Part shown: in pieces, positions 46,171 through 56,095 of the stretch
How positions within the stretch are numbered: position 1 is the first letter of the stretch
Layout of the letters: each line of letters starts with the position of its first letter
Assembly (NCBI GenBank): GCA_903632075.3
Contig: CAHIKZ030002084.1
Span: forward strand, 260,001 to 324,000
Reading direction: 5' to 3'
Source of the DNA: Acanthosepion pharaonis
Lineage: Eukaryota; Mollusca; Cephalopoda; Sepiida; Sepiidae
Length of the DNA stretch: 64,000 nt
Program-made: the position numbers and the translations under genes
Notes under the pieces: generated by a model
What the model was told of the DNA's origin: nothing
The model's input: the letters and a program-made list of their open reading frames with translations, nothing else
Database searches by the model: none

Positions 46171-46384
46171 ATATTTTACATCTAGAACATCCCATCGGCG
46201 ACTAAACGAGACTTTTCTGATGTGAAAATGGGTTAAACATTTAACAGGCTTAAAAACAAGACCTGTTAATGGACGGGTGAATATTCCTGTAGGGTGAATA
46301 TCCATATTGTACAATGGAATAGTCTAGGCTCCATAGCGATGAATGCAGCCAGTGAACCTCGGATTGGCTAAATATAATACAGTA

Positions 46385-47190
46385 GGATTCCTCATACACG
46401 AAATCCCTCATATCCGGAAATCCTCATATCTGCAGTGCCTTATATCCGGAGTGCCTCATATCTAGAATCACTCACATCCGGGATCCTTCATATTCAAAAT
46501 CCCTCATATCTGGAGTGCTTCATATCCGGAATGCTCATATACGGAATCCCTCATATCCGGAATCCCTCATATACGGAATCCCTCATATCCGGGATCCTAC
46601 ATATTCGAAATCCATCACATCCAGAATCCCTCATATCTGAATCCTTCATATTCGAATCCCTCACATCCGGGATCCTTCATATTCAAAATCCCTCATATCT
46701 GGAGTGCTTCATATCCGGAATGCTCATATACGGAATCCCTCATATACGGAATCCCTCATATCCGGAATCCTTCATATACGGAATCCCTCATATCCGGGAT
46801 CCTACATATTCGAAATCCATCACATCCAGAATCCCTCATATCTGGAATCCTTCATATTCGGAATCCCTCACATCCGGGATCCTTCATATTCAAAATCCCT
46901 CATATCTGGAGTGCTTCATATCCGGAATGCTCATATACGGAATCCCTCATATACGGAATCCCTCATATCCGGAATCCTTCATATACGGAATCCCTCATAT
47001 CCGGGATCCGACATATTCGAAATCCATCACATCCAGAATCCCTCATATCTGGAATCCTTCATATTCGGAATCCCTCATATCCGGGATCCTTCATATTCGA
47101 AATCCCTCACATCCAGAATCCCTCATATCCGGAATCCTTACATATTCAGTATCACTCATATCCGGAATCCCGAATATCTGGACATGATTT
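46385..47190. repeat. 16-bp minisatellite within a 207-bp higher-order unit
   Basis: About 50 units of TCCCTCATATCCGGAA and variants. Distinct variants recur in the same order: GGATCCTTCATATTC stands at 46481, 46670, 46877 and 47084, spacings of 189, 207 and 207 bp, so the array grew by copying blocks of about 13 units. The 16-bp unit lacks stops, so all three plus frames stay open for long distances (a 250-codon frame at 46435-47187), which is a consequence of the repeat and not evidence of a protein. Confidence 0.95.
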
Positions 47191-47929
47191 TAATGTGTAT
47201 ATTTGAACTATTTCGGTGATATGTAAGTGATTTGAAATTTCTGTTTTTCAGGAAATTTGCTTTGGATAATTGCTGATACTTATTTCACTCTAATGGCTTG
47301 GTATTGGTGCAAAAGATAATGGCAATAAGAGGAAAAGAACAACTTTGGGGTTATCGCAAAATGGGAAAATTTTAAACAGACTAGACGCTGGTGAAAGTTC
47401 ATTGTAACTAATGGCTGAGTTCAACATAGAAAAGTCAACATTGTATGATATAAAATTCTCCAGCGTTGACACTGTCACAATGAACAAGGAAATAAAAATA
47501 CATGATTGTGATGGAACCTGAACTTCTTCGTCTCGTTGTCAGGGAGTCTACATTAATATCTTAAAGTACACTTAGTGACCTAAACTATGGGCTTATGACT
47601 AATCGGTCCATAGCTTACAGTCATATTTCTGTAGAAACGAGCAAATATCGATGTAATTTATATTTACAAACAAGGGAGGCTTCTGAAGACTCCTCGTATT
47701 CAAAAGTAGATCCGATATAAAGATAATATTTTACGATATACATCTGGATAATTTTTCAGTACCCTCCTCTATTTACTGAGTTTATTTTCGTCTAACTTCT
47801 TATCAATTTATACGGTATGACTCTTCAACACATATGTGATCAAAGCTCTTGGCAACTTCATAGCCTGCGTTGCGGTAAGCGTTGTTTATTCACTTAATAT
47901 CTCTCTCAGTCGATGAGCTGCAATCTATT
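47191..47929. other. Unannotated stretch
   Basis: No gene, element end or repeat recognised. Confidence 0.5.
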
Positions 47930-48335
47930 TGCACAAAATCGTTTGGTAATTAACTCACTGTTTCATTCTGGCCCTCTTGGTTTCAATTCGTCCTGTGAGT
48001 GTCATATTCTACAAGCTCTCTCTCCTGACTATGTATCCCATAAATCCAACACGTCTTTTTTGTTTTTATTTTTTTCTCTAAAGCATCCTGTTTGCTCATA
48101 TATTCCGCCCATCGTTTACGACTGATTAGTGAGATCGATCCTCACTGGGTGCCCCTACTTTCGGCCTTGTGCCACATCTAAGCTGCGCTTGGAATATCCC
48201 TATTCCGCCCATGGTATTTTCAGCATCCTCTTGAAGGGCCACTTCTATATTGCATCAAGCATTCTCTTCATCTGTGGGGAAATTGTCCATTTGTACCCGA
48301 TGTTCATTAAGACTCCCTCGTTGCTCATATACAAA
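47930..48335 (-). pseudogene. RTE-like LINE, C-terminal fragment, split by a SINE
   Basis: On the minus strand, KWPFKRMLKIPWAEYMSNE (48260-48200 side) matches the FYRRMLRI...RNDEAL part of the plus-strand LINE at 11.7 kb, and NMTLTGRIETKRARMK (about 48012-47965) matches its LILTGRIE part. A short SINE with a target duplication separates the two halves. Confidence 0.75.
48101..48212 (+). mobile_element. SINE insertion with perfect 12-bp target duplication
   Basis: TATTCCGCCCAT occurs at 48101-48112 and again at 48201-48212. Between them (48113-48200) lies a 5'-truncated SINE of the GGCCTTGTG family: GTTTACGACTGATTAGTGAG, ATCGATCCTCACTGGGTGCC, then TTTCGGCCTTGTGCCACATC. The exact duplication shows target-primed insertion and a fairly recent event relative to the host LINE. 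Confidence 0.88.
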
Positions 48336-48980
48336 GTTAAAATTATAGAGCAAATGCTAATTAAATCGATGAAACAATAGTTCTACAATAGGTACTTTAT
48401 ACTTACTATGATTATCTTACTCTGTCACTGGACCATAATTGTGGAGCAATTATCAAAGTCACTTAATACACGAACAGCGAACTATGAGACGAGCTTATAG
48501 GCAATCTTTTTATACCAAGTGTGGAAATCTTACTTATAAATAGCGAAAATAATGTCCATTGAATCACTCTCTTTTCTTTTAATATTCAGAAGTTTATTTA
48601 GCGGTGTCTACAGCACTTATGTTTCTTCTTTTTTTTTGTCTTTGTTATGACGAACACATTTAGGCGAGTTCAACTAACTTGGCGCGAAAATATATATTCC
48701 GATCGGTAAAGATATTTTTATGTCATCTCGAAAATCTAAAAGAAAAAGTTTCGTTTGTTATTGATTTTGCTTCCAACAGAATGAGAACACATAGGTCTTC
48801 ACCCTGCCCTGCTCCATGGACCTAAATTTGTCAACCCGGACTCTTGAAAAAGGTTGATTGTCTAAAAGAAACTGTAACAAAGAAGCTGTCTGCTATCATG
48901 ATAGCCATCGAGTTTAGTTAGTTCGACAGACCGCTACAAAGCCGAAGTAAATTTGTGTAAACTTAAGCATTTCAAATAAG
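48336..48980. other. Unannotated stretch
   Basis: No gene or repeat end recognised. Confidence 0.5.
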
Positions 48981-48984
48981 GCGA

Positions 48985-49118
48985 TATTAACCATATATCC
49001 TTAATCACGTTCAAGCATCTGTTTCTGTGTGATCACCGAAGTTAAGCAAGGTCGAGTCTGGTCAGTAACGACATAGATGACCACTTGGGAATAATAGCAG
49101 ATGCCATAAACTTGAATG
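48985..49118 (+). pseudogene. 5S rRNA-like pseudogene, copy 1
   Basis: ATCACCGAAGTTAAGCAAGG, TCGAGTCTGGTCAGTA and GATGACCACTTGGGAATA follow the order of animal 5S rRNA, including the internal promoter region (AGCAAGGTCGAG). The 5' third is diverged and the 3' end lacks pairing with the start. It may be a pseudogene or the head of a 5S-derived SINE. Confidence 0.75.
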
Positions 49119-49130
49119 TGCCGATAGTAT

Positions 49131-49222
49131 GTCTTACAGCCACATTACGTTGAAACACAGTACGATCACCAAAGTTAAGCAACGTCGAGCCTGGTAACTA
49201 TCTAGATGAGGTAATCTTGGTT
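49131..49222 (+). pseudogene. 5S rRNA-like pseudogene, copy 2
   Basis: GTCTTACAGCCACATTACGT, TGAAACACAGT, ACGATCACCAAAGTTAAGCA and ACGTCGAGCCTGGTAACTAT match 5S rRNA from its first base to about position 90, where homology fades. Head to tail with copy 1 at 12-bp distance. Confidence 0.75.
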
Positions 49223-49229
49223 GTGCGTG

Positions 49230-49345
49230 TGGTGTAATGTATAACAGCTCAGATTTGGAAACAGGAGAGCCAAGTTCTAATTCCAGTCGGGTTTATTGAC
49301 TTACAAGCTAATACCCCGGTGAAATCCATAAATCCAGCTCTTATC
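49230..49345 (+). mobile_element. SINE fragment (58.3-kb family)
   Basis: AACAGGAGAGCCAAGTTCTA, ATTCCAGTCGGGTTTATTGA and CAAGCTAATACCCCGGTGAA correspond to the head and body of the copy at 58.3 kb (GGAGATCCGAGTTCGAATTC, TGCTAATACCCTTGGGAAAG). Confidence 0.65.
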
Positions 49346-49369
49346 CCCCAGATTTAATTAGTAAGACTC

Positions 49370-49475
49370 ATCAAAACATTATTATCTGAAAAAAGATTCT
49401 TACAAACTATAAATATTTTCTGGCTTTAAAAAACATCCAAAGGGTTGATAAGTCGTAAAAAATAATCAATCAAAA
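49370..49475 (-). mobile_element. Family B element, head fragment
   Basis: TTTTCTGGCTTTAAAAAACA, CCAAAGGGTTGATAAGTCGT, AAAAAATAATCAATCAA is the inverse of the head at 54.4 kb and 45.9 kb. Confidence 0.65.
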
Positions 49476-49879
49476 AACTATCTTGATAACGCGAGAATAA
49501 AACTTCCAAGCGTATAATTATTGTTTATTCATTGTTGAATTAATGTCCAAATAACATCGATCGTGAGTGTATGTATTCTTTGAATGAACGTTCGATTTTC
49601 ATCTCGTGGGAATACGAATCATTCTAGCTCCAATTCTCGCGATCTGGTGTTGATATAACTACTTGTCATCCTATTTTCTTGTAGGGTCATGCCATAAGTT
49701 CAGTTGAATTTTCTCTGTTTTACCTTGCCACAGCCATGGTCATCCTTTTTCAGCCGAGTCTGTACTTGTTGTCTATGAGGTTGCACCTCGCATTTTGATG
49801 TTCTCGTGTGAAACGGAGCGAAAAACCTGCTTTAGTATCCGTTTCAATGAGCCCAATACATAATAATGTCGCCAGAGAT
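49476..49879. other. Unannotated stretch
   Basis: No supported feature. Confidence 0.45.
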
Positions 49880-50675
49880 TAACTCCTTATGGATCAAAGG
49901 CTCCAGATGGATATTAAATTCGATTCAGATGACCGGTATTTAGTTAGTTTTAGTTTTTCCTTCCGCATGTGCGTCGCGGGAAGACAGGGTCGCCTGTCAG
50001 GGGCAAAGCGAGTGGCCTGAAGAAGAGATATCTTGTGGCTTCCGAGAGTGTCTGCCACTGAGGCGTTCCAGCGTCTTCTTGGTCTGCCTGTTGTTCTCCA
50101 GCCAGAGTACATGAGGTTGTATGATCGTAGGCCTGATTGGTTGATAGGCATTCGAGTGAATGGGACGAACCACTTGATTCTCTGTCATTCAATGTGTTGT
50201 ATGATTGGGATTGCTTCTACCATATCTCTTATTGCCTCATTAATGATCTTGTCTCGCATGGTCTTGTTCACTGCTTTCCTCAGGCATTTCATCTCACAAG
50301 TGATTAGTTTCCTATCAACGGCTTTTGTTAGGGGCCATGTCTAGCACTGGTATGTCAGCGTTGGTAGGAAAATGGCGTTGATGAGATTTGCCTTGTTGCT
50401 CATGGAGATGCTAAGATGTTTTAGAAGAGGAGCAAGTTGGTAACTGACTGCGTTGGCTTTCTGACATCTGGTCTAAATTTCTCTGTCTAGTTTTCTGTTT
50501 TTAGTAAATATGCTACCCAGATATTTTAATTCACTGGTTTGCTTTAGCTGGGACCCATTGATGTTAATGTCCAGTTTTTCTGGTCTATTGCTGACTGTCA
50601 TGACTTCGGTCATACTGACACTGATCGTCATTAAGACCGAGGTCATGACAGTATTTACGAGATTAAAATCACACA
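49880..50675 (-). pseudogene. RTE-like LINE, C-terminal part of reverse transcriptase
   Basis: The minus strand reads EVMTVSNRPEKLDININGSQ, TSELKYLGSIFTKNRKLDRE (50640-50473), then after a stop KANAVSYQLAPLLKHLSISM, NKANLINAIFLPTLTYQC, KCLRKAVNKTMRDKIINEAI, RIKWFVPFTRMPINQSG and AGEQQADQEDAGT-type residues (to about 49900). KYLGSIFT is the conserved block after the polymerase fingers in this LINE group. Several frame changes. It is less decayed than the fragment at 11.4 kb. Confidence 0.88.
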
Positions 50676-50867
50676 CATAGGCATAAAGGTAAAATCAGCA
50701 TTCTAAATCCGGGGTCTTTCTTTACCGCCGAAGATTGCGCTGTGACATTGTTGACAAATATATAATTATATACAAAAGTGTTTATTTCATATTGATGTTA
50801 CTACCATACACAGTCAACAAAATAATAATATCGAAGTTATTTTTTTACAGTGATGCTTATCCTATAC

Positions 50868-51292
50868 AAGGCCCGCCGTTCTGGGTATGACGATAAACTA
50901 CATCCGCGTGCTGGGTAAGACGATAAACTACGTCCTGCAGCAAAGCCTCTGATCAGGAGGTTTTGAGGAGCATGGAACCACCTCTTAATTTCTGGTGTTC
51001 CCAGGACTACCCTGACCAGGGGTGGTAGCACCTGTTAGGGTGCCAGCTATGGGAAAATAGTTAAAAATGGGTTTTAATACCAGGAATACTTTGTAAAAAA
51101 TATTATCAGCAATAAATTTTTGAAGAAAAAAAAATTATTACCAGCAATACATTTTTGAAGGAAAATATTATTACCATAAATAGATTTTTGACAAAAAAAT
51201 ATATTACAATTAATAAAAACTTTGTCGCCATTAAATAATCCATTGAGGTTGATATCCCGTAAAACACAACAAACCAAACTAAACCAATACAA
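50868..51292 (-). mobile_element. Family B element, near complete
   Basis: Inverted copy. The tail (two GGGTATGACGATAAACTACA-type units at 50880-50935), GCAAAGCCTCTGATCAGGAG, then a run of 30-40-bp units with ATTACCAGCAATACATTTTT, and the head GTTGATATCCCGTAAAACAC (51249-51270). Same order as at 42.0 kb and 57.0 kb. Confidence 0.75.
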
Positions 51293-51299
51293 GGCTCAA

Positions 51300-51790
51300 G
51301 AGTCACTCGTGATAGAAGTTTACAGATTAAGGGGCACAATTTATGGGATAATGTGCGGAAGATAATGGTTGATCCAAGACTTGAATATGTTGAGATTGCA
51401 ATGATTGGAGAAGCATCATCTTGGGAGTTGCTTCCTCAGAGCAGAGGTAGGGGGTTTCTCGAGTGGAACGTACATCCCACTAATGTAATACGAATATTAT
51501 GTTATGAATTGTTCGCCATAATGTGCTTGGCATGGCGAGTCTTAACCCTGGATGTTAGAATTGGGTGGAACTTAGAAATGTAGTTGTTCAGAACACTTTC
51601 AATAGAAAGAGCGATAATGCAGTGAGAGGTGTGCAACACTTTCGTCGTGGGAAAGATGTTGTAGAGTAGAAAATACGATATCGGACTGTAAATTGAGAAG
51701 TGGACAACTACTGGCGCCATGTGGAATCAGTACTTCACCTTCAGCCTAATCTAGCTCTTGTATAAAGAGGGTGAATTTAATAAAATAGAT
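51300..51790 (-). pseudogene. CR1/Jockey-like LINE, 3' fragment
   Basis: The minus strand reads LLNLQSDIVFSTLQHLSHDE, SVAHLSLHYRSFY, KCSEQLH, then after frame changes RKQLPR and CNLNIFKSWINHYLPHII (to about 51320). The order matches the LINE ends at 60.0 and 40.2 kb. Confidence 0.75.
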
Positions 51791-52029
51791 GGCGGAAAGA
51801 AATGAAGATCAGTTATTACATAATTGTTATTTTTAATCATTTAAATAAAAGCAAGGAAATAAAGCTACTAAGACGCATGGTATTACTGAGTGATAGAGAA
51901 TACGAAAAAATACTGTTAAGAAGAGAGGACTATAAAAGAACAAGAATCAAGCAGGCAGTAGATAACGATTTACATTGACTTTAAACATTTGAAGATCACA
52001 GTATCACAGCAAACGTATCTTGAGCGGGA

Positions 52030-52400
52030 TACCCTGATGGAGCACATCCCAATCCAGGCCGATTTAAATTCAGAGATTTCCTACATGTAAACTGGTTGCT
52101 AATCAAGGCTTTTGAAGTCAACGAACACTCGTTGACACTTTGTAATACCAATGAATACTCGCTGTTACTTTTGTAATGCTTGTTCTAGTAGAAACTTTGT
52201 AATCGCAGATGCAACTAAAGTACAGCAGTTGAATAATTCTAGTGTCACTAAGGAATGTAGTTCTTCGGGCCACTTTCCATGGAAATAGCGAAAGAGCAGT
52301 GAGATGGTTGCTATGTTTTCGTCTGCGGGAAAGAGGTTGTAGGGTGGAAAATACGGTTTAAAGAGTTAAGGGAATATAACCGTTTTCAGTAGTAGATATA
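52030..52400 (-). pseudogene. CR1/Jockey-like LINE, 3' fragment, very decayed
   Basis: Minus-strand frames give FPADENIATISLLFRYFHGK, WPEELHS (52340-52260), equivalent to SHRRAVASLCLFYKYFHG in the best copy. The rest is too degraded to align by eye. Confidence 0.55.
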
Positions 52401-52940
52401 AAGATTCCGTCCAATATTTGGAACTGATGTGGTTGTCCCCAAATGCTCTATCCTACGTCGTTCTTAATTTTCACCAACGATCTTCCGGATGTCTTTAGTT
52501 CACAACTTGGTATTTCGGATACTCTATAGTGGAGCTGCATGTTCCTCCGAAACGAAATAAAAGAACAACCCAGTAAGATATATCATGATAATAGCAAAAG
52601 AGGAACGAAATCGACTTATGCACGAGCATAAACGCAGCTACAGAAAACAACGCAGTAAAAGACACGGTTAAAATAACGAAATGAAAGAAAGAAAGAAATA
52701 AGGTAGAGGAGGAGAAATAAAGAGAAAGGAAAAAATCGACTAAAGAAAGAAAGAGAAAAAGATCAGTATATTATAGAAAGCAAGAAAATAAGAAAAAAAA
52801 ATGAATAGAAAATAATAAATAGCATAGAATCTCCTGTTACGTATGATTGTCCTCTTTTCGTATGTAAATATATTTGAACTTTTAAATACGTTTGATCCCG
52901 AGTAAATCCAGGCAGGAACATTACAAAATTTACGTCGCCA
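52401..52940. other. Purine-rich stretch, no gene
   Basis: 52670-52810 is dominated by GAAA/GAAAG repeats. No other feature. Confidence 0.5.
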
Positions 52941-52946
52941 TTTTAA

Positions 52947-53396
52947 GTGCGCACATCAATGATCGTTCGTATCGACCAACAGAATATCACCAGTACTATT
53001 AAATGGCAAGAATGCGATTCCAATCGCCCCCACCAACCTGCAGCCTGCCAAATCATCAAGATAACTTTACATTCCATGAATACAAGAATCGTCCAAATAA
53101 AGTGGTCTTGCATCGATTTTGAATGCCAAACAAGACAACTGAACTGTTACCTGATTGGCCGTTGTTTACCACTTTTCAGCTGCCGAGGCTTCGCAAAAGA
53201 AAATTATATATTCTTAAATTGTCAAAGTTATATAACTGGCATTTATTCACCTCTCCACGAAGGCAAATACGACACAGTTAAATTTAATGTGATGCCTCAG
53301 GTGCAGCCGTACACAATAAAAGGAAACTATTGTCATGTTCGTGAATCAAAGGTCAGAAAGAGGCACAAACGCCTTCTTTTTCAGTTTAATGGGTAA
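52947..53396 (+). CDS. Unrecognised 149-codon reading frame
   Basis: The longest open frame in the window that is not a simple repeat or a known element. It begins ATG at 52947, has nine or so Cys residues scattered along its length (ECDSNRPHQPAACQII, then RQLNCYLIGRCLPLFSCRGF) and ends with a basic tail (HVRESKVRKRHKRLLFQFNG). No signal peptide, membrane segment or known domain is evident. It could be chance, a decayed transposon frame or a small gene. Confidence 0.3.
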   Translation: MRTSMIVRIDQQNITSTIKWQECDSNRPHQPAACQIIKITLHSMNTRIVQIKWSCIDFECQTRQLNCYLIGRCLPLFSCRGFAKENYIFLNCQSYITGIYSPLHEGKYDTVKFNVMPQVQPYTIKGNYCHVRESKVRKRHKRLLFQFNG

Positions 53397-53861
53397 ATTC
53401 ATCCACGGGTATGGAGTCCCTACGGCTAAAGTCGTTTCATTTCTGTTGTTTTTAACTCGAAGCCAGAAACAGTCAACGTATCTTTAAACACTACCAGACA
53501 CATGGATTGAACACACATCTGACAGGAAAGTAGATATAACTAATTATTGTGTCCATGCATTAAACCATGCATCATAGGATCAGTGAAAAAAAATAACAAA
53601 AAAAAAAACAAAACAAAACGAGCAAGTAAAACAAAGGCAAATATTTATTAGATATTTATTTATTGACATGACATTTTTCTTAATCATGGAAAGCGAAATA
53701 AGAACTTTCTCCCTTGATTGATTTAATAAAGTGTTTGTTTAAAAATTCCTCGGGATTATCTACATGGTGGTCTGAAAATCTTGTCACTCCTACGTAATAT
53801 AATTTTCTTTTTTAGATGGCTGACACGAGCTCCTAGAGTTTGCAAGAGAGGTTGCTTGCAA

Positions 53862-54100
53862 GTGTATGGGCACATGATCTTGTGTATTCTGGCAAGACCA
53901 TGGAGGATGTGCGTCATGACATCACTGAAAGATTCGGCAAACCAACTCCTCCGAAGAGGACGATACTGTTATGGGAACATAAATTGTTTCTAACGGGATC
54001 AGTTTAGAACAAACCGAGGACTGAATGATCCTGAAGGCGAAAGGACACATGTGCAGATGTGGAGGCATCTGTGCTATCATCAGCCAAGAAGTCACTATGA
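53862..54100 (+). pseudogene. Mariner-like transposase N-terminus, broken
   Basis: The frame reads VWAHDLVYSGKTMEDVRHDI, TERFGKPTPPKRTILLWEHK, LFLTGSV, stop, NKPRTE, then after stops KDTCADVEASVLSSAKKSL. This is the helix-turn-helix DNA-binding part (RFGKP...TI..W...F..TGSV) followed by the P-R-T-type linker. The catalytic domain is gone. Confidence 0.75.
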
Positions 54101-54147
54101 AAACGATCTATGGGACATGTCAAAGGATCTTGATTTCGTCAATGAAA

Positions 54148-54256
54148 GTGAATAAACTGAATCCACTATATATGCTTTGTATTACTGTATGACTTCAATA
54201 GAAGTGTTAAGTCATAGAGTAATACAAAGCACATACACTGGATTCAGTTTATTCAC
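54148..54256. repeat. 48-bp inverted repeat (hairpin) inside the mariner derivative
   Basis: The arm 54148-54195 (starts GTGAATAAACTGAATCCACT) and the arm 54209-54256 (ends GGATTCAGTTTATTCAC) are complementary at 44 of 48 positions with a 13-base spacer. The right arm is joined directly to the right terminal part of the element. Confidence 0.9.
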
Positions 54257-54417
54257 TGTCATAACAATAGTTCTCATTACGTTTGGTTAATGGGGTGACA
54301 AGTTTTTTGGACCACCCCGTAGTATGACAACAGCTTTCCGAAGAAGACTAGAGGGGACATCAACTGAAGCTTTGTGAGAATGGAAAGAATGCTAGTCCGA
54401 ATAGTGAGGGATTGATT

Positions 54418-54540
54418 TGGTTTTTCACGGTTTCCCAACTGTTTTCAGGTTATTTAAAGCCAGAAAATACTTTTAGATCTTAAGAATATTTTGTAGATAA
54501 TATATATTTACTGATATAAATCTTGCTAATTAAACCATAG
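54418..54540 (+). mobile_element. Family B element, head fragment
   Basis: GGTTTTTCACGGTTTCCCAA, then GGTTATTTAAAGCCAGAAAA, matches the inverse of 49.4-kb and 55.3-kb copies. Confidence 0.6.
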
Positions 54541-54970
54541 CTAGAAGGGGTGTAGAATAACAATAATAAACAGCATTTACCGGCGTAAAGGTCCCAGCTA
54601 GCGTCCAGCTGGCAGACAAAAATAAAGCAGGTTGTAACTTAATACAAACCCTGCAAACTAACTGATGAATCAAGCTGGTATTTATATAGAAATACCTCCA
54701 CTAAGGTACCAGCAGCCAATCACAGCCCAAGCAATGGACTATCCCACTTTAGCACAATGAGATGCTACATGGCACCATAAATAGCTCTCTTTCTAAAGGT
54801 TGGATTATTATTCACTTAGCTTGCTCCACAACTGAGTGTTTATCTCTACCACGTGATTTTTCTACAAGGGGATTAAGCGTTAGTTAGTTCATAACCTTCC
54901 CAAGGTTATTTGCACATAAGTGAATACGATGAACCCGTTCGGAACTTCGATCTGACATCCATTATACTCT
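54541..54970. other. Unannotated stretch
   Basis: No supported feature. TACCAGCAGCCAATCACAGC at about 54707 is a CCAAT-containing segment with no TATA partner. Confidence 0.4.
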
Positions 54971-54974
54971 CCAC

Positions 54975-55100
54975 ACATCCAAGTTTACAATACTTGGTAT
55001 TCCCAAGTGGTCACCCATCAAGGTATTAACCAAGCTCAACGTTGCTTAATTTTGGTGGACACACGAGAACCAGCGTTTCAGCGCGATTTGAACGCAAGCG
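54975..55100 (-). pseudogene. 5S rRNA-like pseudogene, nearly full length
   Basis: On the minus strand: GCTGAAACGCTGGTTCTCGT, CCACCAAAATTAAGCAACGT, TGAGCTTGGTTAATACCTTG, ATGGGTGACCACTTGGGAAT, ACCAAGTATTGTAAACTTG, i.e. 5S rRNA from near position 15 to the 3' end, with substitutions in the first box region. It is closer to 5S than the two copies at 49 kb but on the other strand. Confidence 0.85.
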
Positions 55101-55140
55101 GAATAGTAAAGAATATAAAAATATTGTCATGTAAAAAATT

Positions 55141-55340
55141 CCAGCAACCAAAGACCAGACAAATTGAGTTTTTCGTAATCATTTAATAAAAACATTACAA
55201 TTGAATTAATTTTAGTCTTTGTTTTCAGTTGTGGCAGTGCTTTGATTTGGAGAGGGGATCACTAACATCCTACAATCTGCAATATAATTCGACTTTAAAT
55301 AACCCACAAAGGGTCGATAACCCCTAAAAAATAAAACAAA
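55141..55340. repeat. Single copy of the 114-bp unit plus inverted family B head
   Basis: ACCAGACAAATTGAGTTTTT, AATCATTTAATAAAAACATT and TTTTAGTCTTTGTTTTCAGT give one diverged unit of the array at 55542. It is followed by GATCACTAACATCCTACAAT and then the inverted B head AACCCACAAAGGGTCGATAA. The same order (unit, CTAACATCCTACAAT, B head) occurs at 55884-56095, so the segment is duplicated. Confidence 0.8.
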
Positions 55341-55398
55341 TGAATAAACCATGTGCGGCATTCTTGATATGTATTATTTATCCGTTTTATCTTTCAAA

Positions 55399-55510
55399 GG
55401 TTCAATCAAGAACAAATCGAAGACAGGATGAACCTCAAGGCAAAGAGACACATGTACAGACGTGGAGCGATCTGTGCTACAATCACCCAAGAAGTCATTA
55501 AAACGGTCTT
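55399..55510 (+). pseudogene. Mariner-like transposase fragment
   Basis: GSIKNKSKTG, stop, TSRQRDTCTDVERSVLQSPK and KSLKR align with TGSV-NKPRTE...KDTCADVEASVLSSAKKSL in the mariner derivative at 53.9-54.1 kb. Only the linker after the helix-turn-helix is kept. Confidence 0.7.
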
Positions 55511-55541
55511 CTGAGTTAGGAAAAAAATGTCCAGCATCATA

Positions 55542-55997
55542 GACCAGCCAAATTGTGTCTGTTTTAATCATAAAATAAGATGATTACAACTGAAGCAATT
55601 TTAGACTTTGTTTTCAATTGTGGCAATGTCAAACCCACCCAGGGCTTAGATGTGGGACCAGAAAAATTGTGTCTGTTTTAATCATAAAATGAAATGATTA
55701 TAACTGAATCAATTTTAGATTTTGTTTTCAATTGTGGCAATGTCAAAGCCACGCAGGGCTTAGATGTGGGACCAGAAAAATTGTGTCTGTTTTAATCATA
55801 AAATAAAATGATTACAACTGAATCAATTTTAGACTTTGTTTTCAATTGTGGCAATGTCAAAGCCACCCAGGGATTAGATGTGGGACCAGACAAATTGTGT
55901 CTGTTTTAATCATAAAATAAAATGATTACAACTGAATCAATTTTAGACTTTGTTTTCAATTGTGGCAATGTCAAACCCACCCAAGGCTTAGATGTGG
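55542..55997. repeat. 114-bp tandem repeat, four units
   Basis: GACCAG starts units at 55542, 55656, 55770 and 55884, exactly 114 bp apart. Each reads AAATTGTGTCTGTTTTAATC, AATGATTACAACTGAATCAA, TTTTGTTTTCAATTGTGGCA, ATGTCAAACCCACCCAGGGC, TTAGATGTGG. Units differ by only a few bases, so the expansion is young. Confidence 0.95.
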
Positions 55998-56095
55998 GGC
56001 CGCTAACATCCTACAATCTTGATTCAACTTTAAATAACCCACAAAGGGCCGATAACCCGTAAGAATAAAACAAATCAATCAAACAAATGCGGTCT
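55998..56095 (-). mobile_element. Family B element, head fragment
   Basis: CTTTAAATAACCCACAAAGG, GCCGATAACCCGTAAGAATA is the inverted B head, preceded by CGCTAACATCCTACAATCTT as at 55.26 kb. Confidence 0.7.

Larger units (their letters stand above)
53763..54319 (+). mobile_element. Mariner-like element, internally deleted
   Basis: The left end CATGGTGGTCTGAAAATCTT and the reverse complement of the right end CGGGGTGGTCCAAAAAACTT both continue GTCAC, forming mariner/Tc-type TIRs of about 25 bp. TA flanks both ends (53761-53762 and 54320-54321). The interior holds only the start of a transposase and a long inverted repeat, so this is a 557-bp non-autonomous derivative. Confidence 0.88.

Noticed and set aside
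46435..47187. 250-codon plus-strand open frame
   Set aside because: It is produced by a stop-free 16-bp tandem repeat; neighbouring frames are open as well, so it is not evidence of a protein.
49131..49222. Functional 5S rRNA gene
   Set aside because: Homology fades after about position 90 and the 3' strand that should pair with the 5' end is missing.
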